Assembly (NCBI GenBank): GCA_045588185.1
Contig: JAZNDR010000022.1
Coordinates: forward strand, 1 to 24,022
Reading direction: 5' to 3'
Length of the DNA stretch: 24,022 nucleotides
Source of the DNA: Scatosoma sp045588185
GTDB taxonomy: Bacteria > Bacillota > Clostridia > Christensenellales > Borkfalkiaceae
Part shown: one piece after another, positions 13,889 through 21,764 of the stretch
Position numbering within the stretch: position 1 is the first letter of the stretch
Layout: every line of letters begins with the position of its first letter
Position numbers and translations under genes: made by a program
Notes under the pieces: model-generated
The model's input: the letters and a program-made list of their open reading frames with translations, nothing else
Databases searched by the model: none
Told to the model about the DNA's origin: nothing

Positions 13889-14910
13889 TATCTCTGTACA
13901 CGTCCGCTCGCGTCGCCGCCCGCAAGGTTTTGCACTTCCGCAAGCGATACCATATTATAATCGCCCTCTACCGAGTGCTTCAAGCAGCTTGCCGCTACCG
14001 CAAATTCAATCGCGCTTTGCGCGTCGTAACCGTTTACGAGCGAGTAAATCAAACCGCCGCCGAAGCTGTCGCCGCCGCCTACGCGGTCAACGATGTGCAT
14101 AGAGTATTTCTTGGAGAACACCGCTTCGCCGTTCGTGTAAAGCATACCCGACCAGTCGTTGTCGTTTGCGCTCTTGCTTTCGCGGAGCGTGATAGCAACG
14201 CCCTTGAAATCGAAACGCTCGGTCAGCTTTTTCGCTACGGAGATATAGCCGTTTCTATCCAGTTTACCACCGTAAATATCGGTGTTGTCCGCTTCGATAC
14301 CGAATACGTCCTTCGCGTCCTCTTCGTTTGCGATACAGTAGTCGATATATTTGCAAAGCGTGGACATTACCTGTCCTGCTTTTTCTTTACTCCAAAGCTT
14401 TTTACGGTAGTTCAAGTCGCAGGAAATCGTGATATTTCTTGCCTTTGCCGCCTTACAAGCCTCTTCGCAGATTGCCGCAACCTCGTCGGACAAAGCGGGC
14501 GTGATACCCGTGAAATGGAACCATTCCACGCCGTCGAAAATTTTATCCCAGTCGAAATCCGCTTTCTTTGCCATCGCAATCGAGCTGTACGCACGGTCGT
14601 AAACGACTTTCGAGGGGCGTTGGCTTGCGCCCTTTTCGCAATAGTAGATACCTACTCTGTCGCCGCCGCGAACGATTTTCGTCGTGTCTACGCCGAATTT
14701 GCGCAAGGAATTTACCGCCGCCTGACCGATTTCGTGGCTAGGAAGCTTGGATACGAACGCTACGTCCATACCGTAGTTTGCAAGCGAAACCGCAACGTTT
14801 GCTTCCGCACCGCCGAAGGTCGCCTGATATTTCTCGCTCTGTACGAAGCGAAGATAGCCCTCGGGGGCAAGTCTTAACATCAATTCGCCGAAAGTAACAA
14901 TCTTTTTCAT
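13888..14910 (-). CDS. kdgK: 2-keto-3-deoxygluconate kinase (PfkB family)
   Basis: A 340-residue ribokinase-fold enzyme that makes 2-keto-3-deoxy-6-phosphogluconate (KDPG) from KDG and ATP. The N-terminus VTFGELMLRLAPEGYLRF and the FGGAEANVAVSLANYG block (32-47) are typical of KDG kinases. The PfkB signature near the C-terminus is DRVGGGDSFGGG (275-286) with catalytic Asp281; the second residue of the usual GAGD is Gly here. It is the fourth gene of the uxaC operon, 61 bases after eda, with AAGGAG before the ATG, and overlaps the ROK gene by one base. The flanking eda and uxaC genes strongly support KDG as the substrate over fructose or ribose. Confidence 0.93.
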   Translation of the reverse strand: MKKIVTFGELMLRLAPEGYLRFVQSEKYQATFGGAEANVAVSLANYGMDVAFVSKLPSHEIGQAAVNSLRKFGVDTTKIVRGGDRVGIYYCEKGASQRPSKVVYDRAYSSIAMAKKADFDWDKIFDGVEWFHFTGITPALSDEVAAICEEACKAAKARNITISCDLNYRKKLWSKEKAGQVMSTLCKYIDYCIANEEDAKDVFGIEADNTDIYGGKLDRNGYISVAKKLTERFDFKGVAITLRESKSANDNDWSGMLYTNGEAVFSKKYSMHIVDRVGGGDSFGGGLIYSLVNGYDAQSAIEFAVAASCLKHSVEGDYNMVSLAEVQNLAGGDASGRVQR

Positions 14911-14950
14911 TTTCTATTTTCTCCTTGATTTTTTCCGTTTTTATGAACGC

Positions 14951-14969
14951 AACACCGTATTACGGCGTT
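14951..14969 (-). repeat. Hairpin in the eda-kdgK gap
   Basis: AACGCCGU pairs with ACGGUGUU (8 bp, one G-U) around a 3-base loop, three bases after the eda stop. No U-run follows. It could protect or punctuate the transcript inside the operon rather than end it. Confidence 0.4.
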
Positions 14970-14971
14970 TA

Positions 14972-15526
14972 TTATTTATTCTCCATTTTTGCAAGGGCGT
15001 CTTTTACGTAGAACGAACCGCCGACCGCCGCAATTTTCTCCCATGCGAGGTACTCGTCGAGGTTGGTAGCGTCTACACCGCCCGTGGGGATAAATTTGAT
15101 TTGGGGGAAAGGTCCTGCCAACGCTTTCATCGCTTTCAATCCGCCGTATACGTTTGCGGGGAAGAATTTGACCGTCGTGATTCCCAGCTCCAACGCCTGC
15201 ATAATTTCCGTGGGCGTTACGCAGCCGGGGTAGTAGGGAATATTATTCTTATTACAAATTTCCGCAACCGCAACCGAAAGCCCCGGGGATACGATGAATT
15301 TCGCGCCTGCCGCAAGTGCCTTTTCGCACTGCTCGGCGTTGATGACCGTACCTGCGCCGATATTCATATCGGGGTAATTTTTGACTGCGTATGCAATCGC
15401 TTCCGCCGCGCAAGCGGTGCGGAAGGTGATTTCCGCGCAGTTGATGCCGTCGTTTTTGAGCGCCGTTAAAATTTTATCCGTTTCGGACATTTCCTTGATA
15501 ACGACTACGGGTATTTTTCTATCCAT
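14972..15526 (-). CDS. eda: KDPG/KHG aldolase
   Basis: A 184-residue class I aldolase splitting KDPG into pyruvate and glyceraldehyde-3-phosphate, the last step of uronate catabolism here. Catalytic elements are Glu32 (CAEITFRT), the AGTVIN and SPG loops (59-64, 80-82), the Schiff-base Lys120 (VKFFPANVYGG), and the phosphate loop PTGGV (137-141). It is shorter than the usual 200-215 residues because the first helix is abbreviated: IPVVVI begins at residue 5. The ribosome site is AGGAG, 8 bases before the ATG, and no earlier in-frame start was evident. It lies 15 bases after the YitT-like gene. Confidence 0.94.
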   Translation of the reverse strand: MDRKIPVVVIKEMSETDKILTALKNDGINCAEITFRTACAAEAIAYAVKNYPDMNIGAGTVINAEQCEKALAAGAKFIVSPGLSVAVAEICNKNNIPYYPGCVTPTEIMQALELGITTVKFFPANVYGGLKAMKALAGPFPQIKFIPTGGVDATNLDEYLAWEKIAAVGGSFYVKDALAKMENK

Positions 15527-15541
15527 TTTTTCTTTCTCCTT

Positions 15542-16429
15542 TTATGGTTTAAATCTTCCGAATACTTCGTTCACTTTGGCAAAGCTTGCGAAAGTACCTT
15601 GATAACGCTTTATAATTTTCATCATTTCGCCGATTTGCTTTTTACGGATAATGCAAACCAACATATATTTATCGGTATGCGAATACATACCCAGCACCTT
15701 GATTTCCGTCACGCCGTGCTTCAATTTTTCAATGAGTTCTGCCGACAGTTCCTCGGGCTTATCCGTTACAATCTCGAATTTATAGCCGTTTTTGATACCC
15801 GATAATACGTAGTCCACCACAACGTTCGCGATAAACAGGTTCAAAAGGGTACAAATCACGGGCGTAATTTTCATTCCGTATACGAAAAACGCAATAAACA
15901 CGACGCTCGCGTCCATTAAAAAGGATACGTAGGCAATATTCGTTGCGGGCTTCGCCTTTTTAATCAAAGCCGAAATGGCGTAAGTACCCCCGCTCGCCCC
16001 GAACCGACGGAGCATAAACGAAAACCCGATACCCGAAATAACGCCCGTTGCGATACAGGCAAACACGATTTCGAAATCCGCGCCGTTATTTTTGAGGGAA
16101 TACGGTTTCCAACCGATCGTTTCAAACAGTACTGCACTCAATGACTGCACCGACATATACAAAATCAGGATAAAGCCTAATCTGCGGTTGACGAAAATAC
16201 TGACGAGCACGAAAATAGGAATATTGAACGCAAGCATCAGCACCGCCCAAGACAAGCTTTCGCCGATGAAATTCCCTGCGAAATGGTAGGTAATAGTTGC
16301 CAAACCGCCTACGCCCCCGGGGGCAAAGCCGTTGCTGTTCTGAAAGAAATAATACGCAAAACCGACGATAAATCCCGCCAAAATCGCCCACAGGATATCC
16401 CCCGTCGTTTGCTTTATTCTACCGCTCAT
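15542..16429 (-). CDS. YitT-family membrane protein (DUF161 plus DUF2179)
   Basis: A 295-residue integral membrane protein with about five or six hydrophobic segments in residues 13-205, including GFAPGGVGGLATI (34-46) and RRFGASGGTYAISALI. The soluble C-terminal domain of about 80 residues (DKPEELSAELIEKL...GMYSHTDKYMLVCIIRKKQ) is a DUF2179-type ACT-like fold. This is the standard YitT/YebE/YvjA architecture in Firmicutes, whose function is not established. The gene lies between uxaC and eda with gaps of 15 bases on both sides, so it is clearly in the uronate operon. A role in moving or sensing the substrate is only an inference from position, made more interesting because no other transporter is visible. 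Confidence 0.9.
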   Translation of the reverse strand: MSGRIKQTTGDILWAILAGFIVGFAYYFFQNSNGFAPGGVGGLATITYHFAGNFIGESLSWAVLMLAFNIPIFVLVSIFVNRRLGFILILYMSVQSLSAVLFETIGWKPYSLKNNGADFEIVFACIATGVISGIGFSFMLRRFGASGGTYAISALIKKAKPATNIAYVSFLMDASVVFIAFFVYGMKITPVICTLLNLFIANVVVDYVLSGIKNGYKFEIVTDKPEELSAELIEKLKHGVTEIKVLGMYSHTDKYMLVCIIRKKQIGEMMKIIKRYQGTFASFAKVNEVFGRFKP

Positions 16430-16444
16430 TCCCGAACGCTCCTT

Positions 16445-17824
16445 TTATACTCCTAAATATTTGATAGCGTTATGATAGCAGATATCCTGCACCACTTTTC
16501 CAACGAGCTTTTCGTCCGCCGTCATTTCGCCGTTCTCCATCATCTTGCCGAAGTAATTACACAAAATTCTTCTGAAATAGTGATGACGGGGATAGGACAA
16601 AAGCGAACGGCTGTCCGTCAGCATACCCACGAACGCGCCGATATGGCCCGTTGCCGTGAGGTCTTCGAGGTGCTTTTCCATTCCCACCTTGTTATCCAAG
16701 AACCACCAAGCGGGTCCGTACTGAATCTTGCCCCTTGCTTCGTCGCTTTGGAAGCAGCCTATCAAGGTCATAATTTCCGCGTTCATTTTCGGATTGAGGT
16801 TGAACACGATGGTCTTGGGCAGGCTGTTTTCACTGTTCAAACGGTCGAACAGACGGGACATATATTTAATGGAGTTATCTTCCGCGATACTGTCAAAGCC
16901 CGTATCCAAGCCTAATACCGAAAGCATTTGCGCGTTGTTGTTACGCATTGCGCCCACGTGCAATTCGGTAGCGATATTGTATTTTGCGTACAGCTTGAAC
17001 AGGAAATAAGTAAGGTATCCCTTGAAAATTTCGCTTTCCGCTTCGGTAACGCTTTCGCCCTTTCTGCGCTTTGCGAATACCTTTTCCGCTTCCGCTTTTT
17101 CGCTTACGGGATACACGCTTTGAAGCGCAACGTCCGCCGCCGTCGTGCCGACCTTAATAAACGCCTGCAAGCGCGCTTCGATTTTTTCTTCTAACGCCGA
17201 CAGGTCGCAAACCTCGCCGAGCTTTTCTACGAATTCGTTGTATTTCTCCGCTTCGATATTCATAATTTTATCCGCGCGGAATGCGGGGATAACCTTGAAT
17301 TTATACCCCTTTGCCGCGATTGCGGGGAAGGTGGTAAGGTCGTCAAAAATTTCGTTCGTGGTGAACAGGTGGGTAACGTTCGATTGCTCGATAAGCTTTT
17401 GCGGGGTGATACCGTTAAGCTTTATGTAGTCGTTACACCAGTCCCAAATGAGTTCGGCGTTGTCCTCGTTGATTTCGATTTCGCAATTGAAAAATTCTTT
17501 CAGTTCTACCTGCGACCAGTGGTACAAGGGGTTGCCGAACGCCGTGCCGAGCACGCGGCAATAGGTAAGGAATTTTTCCTTATTGCTCGTGGATTTGCCC
17601 GTGATGTATTCTTCGTTCACGCCGTAGTTACGCATCAAGCGCCACTTGTAGTGGTCGCCCGCAAGCCAAATTTCGAAAACGTCGTTAAACGGTTTGTTTT
17701 CTAAAATCTGCTTTTCGGGGAGATGGCAGTGGTAATCGAAGATAGGCATATCTTTTGCATACCCGAAATACAGCTTCTCCGCCGTTTTATTCGTCAATAG
17801 AAAATTATCTTTAATATAGCTCAT
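16445..17824 (-). CDS. uxaC: Glucuronate/galacturonate isomerase
   Basis: A 459-residue amidohydrolase-fold isomerase converting D-galacturonate to D-tagaturonate (and D-glucuronate to D-fructuronate). Family marks are IFDYHCHLPEKQI near the N-terminus (metal-binding H32 and H34), LAGDHYKWRLMR (70-81), FRADK, the ATELHVGAMRNNN segment and the C-terminal FVGMLTDSRSLLSYPRHHYFRRILCN. The length fits UxaC (about 465). The reading frame is open up to 17872, but GGAG stands 7 bases before the ATG at 17824 and the upstream stretch overlaps the -10, so the shorter start is chosen. First gene of operon B, whose consensus promoter is only about 20 bases upstream. Confidence 0.95.
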   Translation of the reverse strand: MSYIKDNFLLTNKTAEKLYFGYAKDMPIFDYHCHLPEKQILENKPFNDVFEIWLAGDHYKWRLMRNYGVNEEYITGKSTSNKEKFLTYCRVLGTAFGNPLYHWSQVELKEFFNCEIEINEDNAELIWDWCNDYIKLNGITPQKLIEQSNVTHLFTTNEIFDDLTTFPAIAAKGYKFKVIPAFRADKIMNIEAEKYNEFVEKLGEVCDLSALEEKIEARLQAFIKVGTTAADVALQSVYPVSEKAEAEKVFAKRRKGESVTEAESEIFKGYLTYFLFKLYAKYNIATELHVGAMRNNNAQMLSVLGLDTGFDSIAEDNSIKYMSRLFDRLNSENSLPKTIVFNLNPKMNAEIMTLIGCFQSDEARGKIQYGPAWWFLDNKVGMEKHLEDLTATGHIGAFVGMLTDSRSLLSYPRHHYFRRILCNYFGKMMENGEMTADEKLVGKVVQDICYHNAIKYLGV

Positions 17825-17843
17825 TTTAACTCTCCTTACGTTC

Positions 17844-17872
17844 ATTATACAACATTCGAATGGCTTTGTCAA
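17844..17872 (-). promoter_or_regulatory. Promoter of the uxaC operon
   Basis: Minus-strand TTGACA (17867-17872), a 17-bp spacer and TATAAT (17844-17849), both perfect. Such a strong core usually needs a repressor if the operon is inducible. No clear palindromic operator or cre site was seen next to it. Confidence 0.88.
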
Positions 17873-17951
17873 CGGCTGTATTTTACTTTTTTACACAAGT
17901 TTTGGAAAAAAGGCAAAATACGCAATCTAATAAGCACAAATATAAATATCA

Positions 17952-18056
17952 GGCGACGGGCGCGGTCAAAGAGAAAAAACTTTTAGAGGAAAATAATAAA
18001 CAAACGTAACCGTTTCTCGCCCGTCCGCCCAATCTTATAGGCTTTCGCCTTATAAG
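17952..18056. repeat. Inverted repeats downstream of uxaA (3' UTR)
   Basis: This is the gap between uxaA and the uxaC promoter. On the transcript, a hairpin CUUAUAAGGC-GAAA-GCC-UAUAAG (18034-18056, one bulged base) follows the uxaA stop within 10 bases but has no U-run. Further on, GGCGGACGGGCG (18018-18029) pairs with CGCCCGUCGCC (17952-17962) across about 55 bases, helped by an inner ACCG/CGGU match. Together they may end or stabilise the uxaB-uxaA transcript. Confidence 0.45.
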
Positions 18057-18060
18057 CCTT

Positions 18061-19461
18061 TTAAAGCGTGACGCCCGTTTTATAGAACGCGATTTCTCTG
18101 ACGTCCTCGCTCTTACAAATATACTCGCCGTTCGCCGTTTTCAAAATCAACGCAAACAGCCCCTCTTCGTCCATAGAGTACGCGTTAAAGTCTATCCAGT
18201 TGGATTTATGCGCAGAAATATTGTCGTTCGTACCGATTTTCATAGTCGGCACAAAAGTACTGAACGGCGTGCCTCTGCCCGTGGTAAAGAGCACGATTTG
18301 ACAGCCGCTTGCCGCCAAAGCCGTCGCCGCGATAAGGTCGTTCCCGGGTGCGTTGAGCGCGGACACGCCCTTTTCTTTTACAAGCTCGCCGTAGTCTAAA
18401 ACGTCTACGATTTCGCTCGTACCCGCCTTTTCGATACAGCCCAAGGACTTCTCTTCCAAAGTGGTGATACCGCCCTTTTTGTTACCGGGGCTGGGGTTCT
18501 CGTATACGGGGAAGCCTTGCTTGGTGTAATACGCCTTGAAATCCACAATCATTTTTTTGTATCTTTCAAAGACTTCCTGCGTTTTGCATTTGTTCATTAA
18601 AATTTGTTCCGCGCCGAACATTTCAGGCACTTCCGTCAAAATCGCGCTGCCGCCTGCGCCTACGACCTTGTCGGAAATTCTACCCACGAGCGGGTTCGCG
18701 GTCAAACCGGAATAGCCGTCGCTTCCCCCACATTTCAAGCCGATACACAGCTCGGATAAATCCACTTCTTCGCGCTTTAAATCTTTTGCTTTTTCTGCAA
18801 ATTCTTGCAAAATCGCCATACCGTACGCGTGCTCGTCCTCGACGTCTTGGCAGTTAAAGTACGCGATATTATCGCGGTTAAACGGCGCGAGGTATTCCTT
18901 GATACCGTCCATACCGTTATTTTCACAGCCGAGCCCTACGAACAGCACGAAGCTGGCGTTGGGGTTAAGCGCGATAGCGCAAAGTAATTTTTTAATGTTT
19001 TCGTTATCCTCGCCAAGCTGCGAGCAACCGAATTGATGGGTGAGCGCGAAAATGCCGTCGATACTGCCCTTAACGAATTTCTGCGCGTCCTTTGCCAAGC
19101 GCATACAAGCGTTGTTGACGCAGCCCACCGTGGGAATGATATAAATTTCGTTGCGAATACCCGCTCTGCCCTGCTTGCGCTTAAAGCCTTGGAAGGTACG
19201 TTTGCTCTTTGCAGGTACTTGCGCATTGAACGAGTAGCTGTATTCTACGCTTTCGTCCAAATGCGATTTGACGTTGTGGGTATGTACCCATTCGCCCTGC
19301 TTAATATCCGCCGTGGCTCTGCCGATAATTTCGCCGTATTTAATAATATACTCGCCCTTATCAATATCTTTGCGGGCGTATTTATGCCCTGCGGGAATAC
19401 TCTCCGTCCCGTCAAGGCATACCGCCACGTTGTCTTTTTCGTTGATGATTACGTTTTTCAT
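18061..19461 (-). CDS. uxaA: Altronate dehydratase
   Basis: A 466-residue enzyme removing water from D-altronate to give 2-keto-3-deoxygluconate. The N-terminal SAF domain (about 10-85, VCLDGTESIPAGHKYA) is joined by a linker with RKQGRAGIRNEIYIIPTVGCVN to the UxaA/GarD catalytic domain. Visible signatures are THQFGCSQLGED (157-168), GLGCENN, GLKCGGSDGYSGLTANP, GGSAILTEVPE (about 273-283) and LFTTGRGTPF; the cysteines suit an Fe(II) site. The single-chain form is the type usual in Firmicutes. The ATG follows the SGNH gene stop by six bases with GAGGAG overlapping that stop, so it is coupled. Third gene of operon A. Altronate is preferred over galactarate because uxaB and uxaC are adjacent. 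Confidence 0.94.
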   Translation of the reverse strand: MKNVIINEKDNVAVCLDGTESIPAGHKYARKDIDKGEYIIKYGEIIGRATADIKQGEWVHTHNVKSHLDESVEYSYSFNAQVPAKSKRTFQGFKRKQGRAGIRNEIYIIPTVGCVNNACMRLAKDAQKFVKGSIDGIFALTHQFGCSQLGEDNENIKKLLCAIALNPNASFVLFVGLGCENNGMDGIKEYLAPFNRDNIAYFNCQDVEDEHAYGMAILQEFAEKAKDLKREEVDLSELCIGLKCGGSDGYSGLTANPLVGRISDKVVGAGGSAILTEVPEMFGAEQILMNKCKTQEVFERYKKMIVDFKAYYTKQGFPVYENPSPGNKKGGITTLEEKSLGCIEKAGTSEIVDVLDYGELVKEKGVSALNAPGNDLIAATALAASGCQIVLFTTGRGTPFSTFVPTMKIGTNDNISAHKSNWIDFNAYSMDEEGLFALILKTANGEYICKSEDVREIAFYKTGVTL

Positions 19462-19467
19462 AACGCT

Positions 19468-20256
19468 TTACTCCTCGGGTTGAAAATATAAGTCCGTACC
19501 GATAAATCCCACTTGATTGAAATCCTCGGGATTTTTGCGGATAATATAGTCGATATAACTCTCGATCATGCGCGCCGAAAGGATATACCCCGTCGCCGTC
19601 ATATGCCCGAGAATAAACTTCTTTTTAAATTCCTCGTTATATTCGGGTGCATAAGTGAACAAGTCGATAAGATAGGTGCGGTCGAAGAATTTAGTCAAGT
19701 CGTCAAGCAAATCGCGGTGCGCCTTTCTCTTTTCGTCCTTTTCGTCGCCGTAGCTGGGGATACTGACCAAGAATATCTTGGCGCGGGGCTGCATTTTTTT
19801 GATGCGCTGAATGATTTGCGCGTAATAGCCCGCAAAGGTTTCCTTGTTTTTCGTGTAATCGTCTTTACAAATATCGGCAACCGAACCAAGCTCTTGCCCG
19901 TGGTTCACGTCGTTTACGCCGAGCGCAATGATATACGCTTGCGCCGCCTTGGCTCTATCCCACCAGCCTTGCCCTTCTGCAAAGCCGTTCATATATTCTT
20001 TTGCCGTCATACCGCCGCGGGAGAAATTATACACCTTGCTTCCGCAGCTTCTGCCGATATATTGCCCCCACGAATAGTCGTAAAAATCGTGGTAGCCTTT
20101 CGTACCGTCCGCCTTTACCGATTCAAATTCGCCCGAGGAAAGACTGTCGCCTATGCAAGCGATCGTGCGGAAGATTCCGCAAAAGCCCCCGTCCGTTACG
20201 ATACGGTCAAGCGGTTTTTCGTTTTCGACCACGCTGATATATTCGTAAATATTCAT
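19468..20256 (-). CDS. SGNH/GDSL-type hydrolase within the uronate operon
   Basis: A 262-residue putative esterase. It begins with an unusual segment of about 30 residues, then block I IGDSLS with nucleophile Ser38, block II NFSRGGMTA (Gly81/82), block III GVND with Asn115, and a C-terminal His218 in LGHMTATGY. The Asp normally three residues before the His is missing (ILGH), so the triad may be incomplete or rewired. There is no signal peptide or membrane segment, so it should act in the cytosol. Its position between uxaB (13 bases) and uxaA (6 bases) ties it to galacturonate use. Removing acetyl or methyl groups from imported galacturonides is plausible but unproven. Confidence 0.85.
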   Translation of the reverse strand: MNIYEYISVVENEKPLDRIVTDGGFCGIFRTIACIGDSLSSGEFESVKADGTKGYHDFYDYSWGQYIGRSCGSKVYNFSRGGMTAKEYMNGFAEGQGWWDRAKAAQAYIIALGVNDVNHGQELGSVADICKDDYTKNKETFAGYYAQIIQRIKKMQPRAKIFLVSIPSYGDEKDEKRKAHRDLLDDLTKFFDRTYLIDLFTYAPEYNEEFKKKFILGHMTATGYILSARMIESYIDYIIRKNPEDFNQVGFIGTDLYFQPEE

Positions 20257-20268
20257 ACTTTACTCCTT

Positions 20269-21645
20269 TTAAATCAAACAAATACCCTTTTTAATTTTCT
20301 CGACGTTTTCCAAAACCGCGTCGTAAAAGCCCGCGTACTTGGTAAGGTCTTCGCCCCAAACCTCTTCGTCCGACATAAACCCGCCAAGCGATTTCTTCGC
20401 TGCGAAATATTCAAGGTACGGCAGATCGTCTTTCAGCTCGATTTCACGCTTCGAAAGTTTTACCGTATACTTATCCCCGTTCTTTTCCACTGCGGAATAG
20501 AGTGCCATAAGATACGAAAAGCCTACCGTCAAACGGGGCGCGATTTTGCCGTGCGCGTTATAATAATCTTTAAAGCTGGGCAATACTCTTGCGCGCCATT
20601 TGGAAATGGAGTTGAGCGAGATACTTACCAACTGATGATTCAAATACGGGTTCAGGAAACGGCTCTTAATGCTTTCCGCAAATACGGTCGTTGCCGCAAG
20701 GTCAGCGGACACGAACGGATTGATTTCTTCCGTGAGCGTGTTCTCTACGAACGCGGACAGTTTTTCGTCTTTCATACAGTCGTATACCGTTTCCGCACCG
20801 AGGATAAGTCCTGCGGGTACGAGGTTGGTATGGCTGCCGTTCAAAACGCGTACCTTTCTCTTCTTATAATAGCCGATGTCGTTCGTCAATACGACCTCGA
20901 TATTATGCACGCCCTCTTTGATATACTCGGCGATATTCCCTTTCTTTTCAACCGCCCAAAGTCCGAACGGCTCGCCGACGGATACCAGCTCGTCCTTTTC
21001 GCCGATGAGCTCTTCCAAATGGTTCTTCGTTTGCTCGTCGCGGGGATAGCCGGATACGATACGGTCTACGAGGGTATTGCAATAGCAGTTGTGTTCGTCG
21101 TTCCATTTCTTGAACGCTTCGGGGAGCGACCAAAGTGCGATATATTTATCCACGCACTTTTTCAGCTCGTCCGCGTTGTTGTCGATGAGTTCGACGGGCA
21201 TCAAATACACGCCGTCCAAGCCTGCGTTGAAGCGTTCGTATAAGAACTTCGTCAGCTTTGCGGGATAGGTGATATTCTCAAAGCCGTCCATTTCGTCCTC
21301 GCCGTTATAGCAAATACCCGCTTCCGTCGTATTGGAAACGATAATTTTAAGTTCGGGGTCTTTTGCGAGCGCGTAATAGCTTTCACTGTCAATAAACGGG
21401 TCGATTGCCGCTTTTACACTGTCGATTGCATACACGTTTTCGACGTCCTTATTATCCTCTACGCCGCGTAAAACGATATGATATTTATTGTTCTGTTTTT
21501 GGAAGCGTTCCAGCGTACCGAAAGTAATGGGTTTTACGATATGCACCGCATATTCCCCCGCCCTTTCCTTGTTGAGCGCGTCGAAATACGCGTCCACGAA
21601 CGTACGCAAAAAGTTGCCTTCTCCATATTGTAAAATCTTGATCAT
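20269..21645 (-). CDS. uxaB: Tagaturonate reductase (altronate oxidoreductase)
   Basis: A 458-residue long-chain polyol dehydrogenase family enzyme reducing D-tagaturonate to D-altronate with NADH. The N-terminal nucleotide-binding segment is ILQYGEGNFLRTFVD (4-18). The family catalytic signature K-x4-N-x2-H is at K264, N269 and H272 (KVRVLNGSHT), preceded by LTNDIGYYKKRK. The C-terminal helical domain of the mannitol dehydrogenase fold follows (WRARVLPSFKDYY). The short GEGNFLR start, with no N-terminal extension, is typical of UxaB rather than UxuB fructuronate reductase. First gene of operon A; AGGAGG stands just before the ATG. Divergent from the AraC-type regulator. Confidence 0.94.
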   Translation of the reverse strand: MIKILQYGEGNFLRTFVDAYFDALNKERAGEYAVHIVKPITFGTLERFQKQNNKYHIVLRGVEDNKDVENVYAIDSVKAAIDPFIDSESYYALAKDPELKIIVSNTTEAGICYNGEDEMDGFENITYPAKLTKFLYERFNAGLDGVYLMPVELIDNNADELKKCVDKYIALWSLPEAFKKWNDEHNCYCNTLVDRIVSGYPRDEQTKNHLEELIGEKDELVSVGEPFGLWAVEKKGNIAEYIKEGVHNIEVVLTNDIGYYKKRKVRVLNGSHTNLVPAGLILGAETVYDCMKDEKLSAFVENTLTEEINPFVSADLAATTVFAESIKSRFLNPYLNHQLVSISLNSISKWRARVLPSFKDYYNAHGKIAPRLTVGFSYLMALYSAVEKNGDKYTVKLSKREIELKDDLPYLEYFAAKKSLGGFMSDEEVWGEDLTKYAGFYDAVLENVEKIKKGICLI

Positions 21646-21678
21646 CGGAAAATATCCTCCTAATTAAATTATGACTTT

Positions 21679-21707
21679 ATTATACAGCAATTTTACTTGA
21701 CATTCAA
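21679..21707 (-). promoter_or_regulatory. Promoter of the uxaB-SGNH-uxaA operon
   Basis: Minus-strand TTGAAT (21702-21707), a 17-bp spacer and TATAAT (21679-21684). The -35 is imperfect, as expected for an activator-dependent promoter. Confidence 0.75.
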
Positions 21708-21725
21708 TACAAAAAATGATAATAT
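21697..21725 (+). promoter_or_regulatory. Promoter of the AraC-type regulator gene, overlapping the uxaB promoter
   Basis: Perfect TTGACA (21697-21702), a 17-bp spacer and TAATAT (21720-21725). Its -35 shares a base with the opposing uxaB -35. TTGACATTCAA here is itself a small inverted repeat (TTGA/TCAA). Confidence 0.65.
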
Positions 21726-21764
21726 TTTATTAAATTACATATATATTTAAATTAAGGACAAATT

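Noticed and set aside
16445..17872. Upstream start for uxaC at 17872
   Set aside because: The extra 16 residues would be encoded across the -10/-35 promoter and match no UxaC N-terminus, while the ATG at 17824 has a good ribosome site.
17873..18060. Possible catabolite-repression (cre) or riboswitch element before uxaC
   Set aside because: No sequence close to the cre consensus was found by eye, and the paired elements lie upstream of the -35, so they belong to the uxaA 3' region rather than the uxaC leader.
19513..21243. Plus-strand open frame of 576 codons opposite the SGNH gene and uxaB
   Set aside because: It is the complement of two well-supported genes with catalytic motifs. Long antisense frames are common here because of codon bias, and no family signature is visible.
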